Under the pieces are notes generated by a model. That model made no database searches and was not told the DNA's origin. It worked only from the letters and a program-made list of their open reading frames with translations. This document shows, piece by piece, positions 5,409 through 8,021 of a DNA stretch of 8,021 nt. A program made the position numbers and the translations under genes. Every line of letters begins with the position of its first letter. Position 1 is the stretch's first letter. Origin of the DNA: Oscillospiraceae bacterium (GTDB taxonomy: Bacteria; Bacillota; Clostridia; Oscillospirales; Acutalibacteraceae); assembly GCA_029013165.1 (NCBI GenBank), contig JAQXMV010000139.1:1-8021 (forward strand). The letters run 5' to 3'.

Positions 5409-6185
5409 TTATAACGGTTTCACCGTCTCAATGCCGAGGGAAGCCAGATACCGTGCGGCACTTTCCTGAGCCTGGGCGTCAAAGAACGCCTCCGGCGTGT
5501 GAGCGTCAATACCGATCACCGCTTTCGGCTTCATCTCGGCGGCGATCTCCCAGAAACCGGGATGGGGATATCCGGGCTTGCCGTCCTCTATGCCGTGCTT
5601 TAGACCGAGGAGATTATATTCAAGCGGCGTGTCGGTTTCGATGGCTTTGGCAATAATGTCTTCTGCCACTTTTTCGCAGTGTGCGTCAAATTCCGGATAG
5701 GCTCTCATATAAAGATCCGGGTGAGCGATATAAAGGAACAACCCTGTCTCCATGGCGGCCAGCACATCGTCCCGATATTTATAGATTGCCTGGGGTGTAG
5801 TGATGGAACCGTTATAAATGTTGCTGGTTTCGTCGGTGTCAAAATGATGGCCTAAAATCAGATAATCAATTCCGTTTTCTTTTACTGCCTGCTGAAGCCA
5901 GGGCAAATATTTCGGAAAATATTCACATTCAAGGCCGACTTGCAGTTCGATTCTGTTTTTGTATTTTTCGCCCAGCCGTCTGATACTCTCTGCATATTCC
6001 GGAAGCTGCTGCGGCGTCATTCTCATGTGTGAGACAAAGCCCTTTTCAAAATTCCAGGGCGTATGGTCGGCAAAGCCGACCTCAGCGAACCCCGCTTCCA
6101 TGGCGGCCAGCACAAAGTCCTCATCACTGCCGTGAGCATGAAAACAACGTTCGGTATGGGTGTGATAATTAAATTTCATCTGCAT
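5409..6185 (-). CDS. PHP-domain phosphatase, histidinol-phosphatase (HisJ/HisK) family
   Basis: This 258-residue metal-dependent hydrolase has a polymerase-and-histidinol-phosphatase (PHP) fold. Members convert histidinol phosphate to histidinol in histidine synthesis. Metal-binding motifs are in the expected order: H8-T-H10 at the N-terminus, D40-H41 in the ADHTPW segment, E86 in GLECEY, H113/H114 in GHHFD, H155 in AHPDL, and D227-x-H229 in GIDAHTP. Length is typical of the family. No his genes are adjacent, so another phosphoester substrate is possible; the family name is safer than a pathway claim. The ATG at 6185 gives MQMKFNYHTH. A second ATG two codons later (6179) is equally plausible because the ribosome site is weak (GAAAGAAG). 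It is transcribed alone, divergently from nagB. Confidence 0.88.
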   Translation of the reverse strand: MQMKFNYHTHTERCFHAHGSDEDFVLAAMEAGFAEVGFADHTPWNFEKGFVSHMRMTPQQLPEYAESIRRLGEKYKNRIELQVGLECEYFPKYLPWLQQAVKENGIDYLILGHHFDTDETSNIYNGSITTPQAIYKYRDDVLAAMETGLFLYIAHPDLYMRAYPEFDAHCEKVAEDIIAKAIETDTPLEYNLLGLKHGIEDGKPGYPHPGFWEIAAEMKPKAVIGIDAHTPEAFFDAQAQESAARYLASLGIETVKPL

Positions 6186-6217
6186 TCGCTTCTTTCACTT
6201 ATGCTGCTATTTTTCAA

Positions 6218-6246
6218 ATTATATCACAAGCAGGCGATAATTGAAA
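6218..6246 (-). promoter_or_regulatory. Sigma-A promoter of the PHP gene, extended -10
   Basis: On the minus strand a perfect TATAAT (6218-6223) is preceded directly by TGA (TGn extension) and, after a 17-base spacer, by TTTCAA (6241-6246). The -35 is poor but the extended -10 compensates. The start codon lies about 33 bases downstream of the -10. Confidence 0.75.
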
Positions 6247-6308
6247 GACAAGATAGGCAAAAAAATCAAAAAGAATCCAATTACAAATAAAATACTGCCG
6301 AAAATGAA

Positions 6309-6337
6309 TTGCAAAATTCTGACAACTGTGCTATTAT
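6309..6337 (+). promoter_or_regulatory. Sigma-A promoter of the nagB operon, extended -10
   Basis: TTGCAA (6309-6314), a 17-base spacer and TATTAT (6332-6337) with TGC just before it form a good sigma-A promoter. Transcription would start near 6343-6346. The earlier in-frame ATG at 6341 would then lie at or before the transcript 5' end. This supports translation of nagB from 6374. No convincing cre or GntR/NagR operator was recognised here. Confidence 0.75.
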
Positions 6338-6373
6338 TTAATGTATATGAATCAATCAAAGGAGCAGTTCAAA

Positions 6374-7114
6374 ATGAGAGTTATCGTCAAAAATGATCCT
6401 GTGGAAATATCTCATGAAGCCGCAGAAATGATCGTCAATCAGATCAATAAAAACCACGGCAGCGTGATCGGCTTTGCCACCGGCGCTTCTCCCGTGGAAA
6501 CATATAAGCGTATTATCGAAAAATATCAGAAGGGAGAGGTCAGTCTCAAGCATATCACCACCTTTAACCTGGATGAATATGTGGGCCTTTCCAGAGATAA
6601 TGTCAACAGCTATTTCTATTTCATGAAAGAGAACCTCTTCGGAAAAACCGATGTGGACTTTGACCGTGTGAATTTTCTTTCCGGCGAAGCCTCAGACCTT
6701 GAGGCAGAATGTGAAAGATACTATAACCGCATCAAGGAATGCGGCGGCATTGATATCCAGCTTCTCGGCATCGGCACCAACGGCCACATCGGCTTCAATG
6801 AGCCGGGCGAAAAATTCATGGACAGGCCCTTTTCGGTCAAGCTCACACAGAGCACCATTGACTCCAACCGTAAATATTTTGAGGCGGTGGGAGACAAGAT
6901 GCCGGAATATGCACTGACCATGGGTATAGGCGACATCATGCGCAGCAAAAAAATTATCCTGATCGCCACCGGCGAAAGCAAGGCAAAGGCTGTCAAGCAG
7001 CTCGTGGAGGGAGAGGTTTCACCCTCCTGTCCGGCGACAATACTGAAAATACATTCCGATGTCACCGTTTTTCTTGATCCGGCGGCAGCGTCACTTCTGG
7101 GAGATAAGAAATGA
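6374..7114 (+). CDS. nagB: Glucosamine-6-phosphate deaminase
   Basis: NagB converts glucosamine 6-phosphate to fructose 6-phosphate and ammonia in the cytosol, the last step of amino-sugar catabolism. The 246-residue protein has the usual bacterial length. It shows GFATGASPVETY (33-44, phosphate loop), NLDEY with catalytic D67, and GTNGHIGFNEPG at 134-145 with H138 and E143. The residue before G137 is N136, where E. coli has Asp; Firmicutes enzymes recalled from memory also have Asn there, so this is not a defect. The start at 6374 is chosen because AAAGGAG (6358-6364) lies 9 bases upstream and gives the conserved MRVI N-terminus. An in-frame ATG at 6341 would add 11 atypical residues and falls at the predicted transcription start. 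The stop codon overlaps the next gene (ATGA). No nagA is present in the window. Confidence 0.96.
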   Translation: MRVIVKNDPVEISHEAAEMIVNQINKNHGSVIGFATGASPVETYKRIIEKYQKGEVSLKHITTFNLDEYVGLSRDNVNSYFYFMKENLFGKTDVDFDRVNFLSGEASDLEAECERYYNRIKECGGIDIQLLGIGTNGHIGFNEPGEKFMDRPFSVKLTQSTIDSNRKYFEAVGDKMPEYALTMGIGDIMRSKKIILIATGESKAKAVKQLVEGEVSPSCPATILKIHSDVTVFLDPAAASLLGDKK

Positions 7115-7980
7115 GTCTTGGCACTGAGGGGAAACTGAAGAAAAGTCCTAAAATATCATCGGTCACTGTCACTGATGACGGAAAAATCAAGCTGAAATGG
7201 TCCAAGGTGGAAACAGCGGAAAAATACGCCGTCAAAAGAAGCGAAAACTCAAAGGGCGAATTTGAGCTGATCACCTGGGTCACCAAACCGGAATTTACCG
7301 ACACGGTGCCTCAGCGGGACAAAACCTATTGGTATAAGATCACCGCATGGAAGAAGTTGGAGGGAAAAAAGACTTCATCCAAAAACAGCGCTGTCCGGGC
7401 CGCCGTCATTACGGATATTCCGGCCCCCACCGGTGTGTCGGTAAAGGCTCTCAAAAAACCGGCAGTGGAGCTGAAATGGGAGAATGCGAAAGGCTGCAGC
7501 GGCTGTATCATCAGCCGAAGAAACGATTTCTTTTCTCAGATCATCCCGGTGGCTAAGGTGAAAGGTACCTCCTATATTGACGAAACCGTCGTTTCCGGTC
7601 AGGCCTATCACTACTCGCTCCAGTCCTTTATGGAGGACGGCGAAAGCATCAGACAGGGACTTTTCAGCCCGGAGGAGGACTGTATTCACCTCGACTGCGG
7701 TGCCATTCTTTCCGCCAAGACCTATCCCGGCAAACGCATTGCCTTTTCCCTGCGAATCGTGGCAGGCGCTGACGGATATATCCTTTTTAGAAGTGACAAA
7801 AAGGACGGAGACTATCTCGAAGTGGCACGAAGCAGCAGCGGACTGGATTTCCGCCTTGAGGATAAGGTGGCTCGCCCCCTGAAAACATACTTTTATAAAA
7901 CGGCGGCTTTCCGAAAAATCGGAGACAGGGAGTTCCTGAGCGAAATGACAAAAGAGATTGCGGTGAAGTCAAAAATTTAA
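7111..7980 (+). CDS. Three-repeat fibronectin type III-like protein without signal peptide
   Basis: The 289-residue protein consists of about three FN3-like beta-sandwich repeats of about 90 residues (roughly 10-95, 98-190 and 195-289). Each has a core such as IKLKWSKVETAEKYAVKRS, VELKWENAKGCSGCIISRR and RIAFSLRIVAGADGYILFR, followed by a Y-x-D/F-x-D turn and a Y-x-Y-K/S-strand. Clostridial FN3 proteins are often secreted, but this one has no signal peptide, membrane segment, sortase motif or catalytic domain. It starts on the ATG overlapping the nagB stop, with GGGAG 7 bases upstream inside nagB, so it is translationally coupled to nagB. Cysteines occur in a GCSGC pair and in DCIHLDCG. A cytoplasmic binding or scaffold role in amino-sugar use is only a guess. 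The repeat assignment is likely; the function is unknown. Confidence 0.85.
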   Translation: MSLGTEGKLKKSPKISSVTVTDDGKIKLKWSKVETAEKYAVKRSENSKGEFELITWVTKPEFTDTVPQRDKTYWYKITAWKKLEGKKTSSKNSAVRAAVITDIPAPTGVSVKALKKPAVELKWENAKGCSGCIISRRNDFFSQIIPVAKVKGTSYIDETVVSGQAYHYSLQSFMEDGESIRQGLFSPEEDCIHLDCGAILSAKTYPGKRIAFSLRIVAGADGYILFRSDKKDGDYLEVARSSSGLDFRLEDKVARPLKTYFYKTAAFRKIGDREFLSEMTKEIAVKSKI

Positions 7981-7993
7981 CTGAAAAAATATC

Positions 7994-8021
7994 AGCGGAC
8001 AAGTGTAAAAACTTGTCCGCT
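7994..8021 (+). terminator. Terminator stem of the nagB operon, cut by window end
   Basis: A perfect 11-bp stem (7994-8004 with 8011-8021, loop GTAAAA) begins 13 bases after the FN3 gene stop. The window ends with the last paired base, so the T-tract expected after it cannot be seen. Position and shape fit an intrinsic terminator of the operon. Confidence 0.75.

Noticed and set aside
6341..6373. Upstream ATG as the nagB start, adding 11 residues
   Set aside because: It lies at the predicted transcription start and has no Shine-Dalgarno, while the ATG at 6374 has both a good ribosome site and the family N-terminus.

Overview
The window looks like the chromosome of an endospore-forming Clostridia species, probably from the Ruminococcaceae/Oscillospiraceae area. 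It holds a complete spoIVA with a recognisable sigma-E promoter, most of a cotJC spore-coat gene, paired half-length TauE/SafE transporters, strong AGGAGG-type ribosome binding sites and a moderate G+C content. The placement comes from gene content and style only, because no rRNA or marker gene allows a firm assignment. No tRNA, rRNA, CRISPR array or classical insertion sequence is visible.

Left part (1-2400): two genes on the minus strand, spoIVA and a small zinc-ribbon membrane protein, each with its own promoter and terminator. The first 130 bases hold a striking cluster of perfect inverted repeats downstream of spoIVA. Middle (2498-3232): two adjacent half-length TauE/SafE membrane proteins on the plus strand, 3 bases apart, then a stem-loop.

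Centre (3265-5390): a large serine recombinase of the SpoIVCA type ends 12 bases before a CotJC (manganese-catalase-family coat protein) reading frame that has lost its first 30 or so residues and has no proper start. The recombinase and the CotJC remnant share strand and reading frame. This is the arrangement expected at the recombinase-bearing end of a 'skin-like' intervening element that splits a sporulation gene. The 5' part of cotJC is not in this window. All five expected metal ligands of CotJC survive in the 3' part. It is therefore either one half of a gene rebuilt by excision or inversion, or a recently broken gene. This is the most interesting feature of the window.

Right part (5400-8021): a PHP-family histidinol-phosphatase-like gene on the minus strand, then a divergent plus-strand operon. 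The operon holds nagB (glucosamine-6-phosphate deaminase) and, overlapping it by ATGA, a three-repeat fibronectin type III protein without a signal peptide. It ends in a stem-loop at the window edge. All gene-free stretches are shorter than 300 bases; what they hold is given in the entries.
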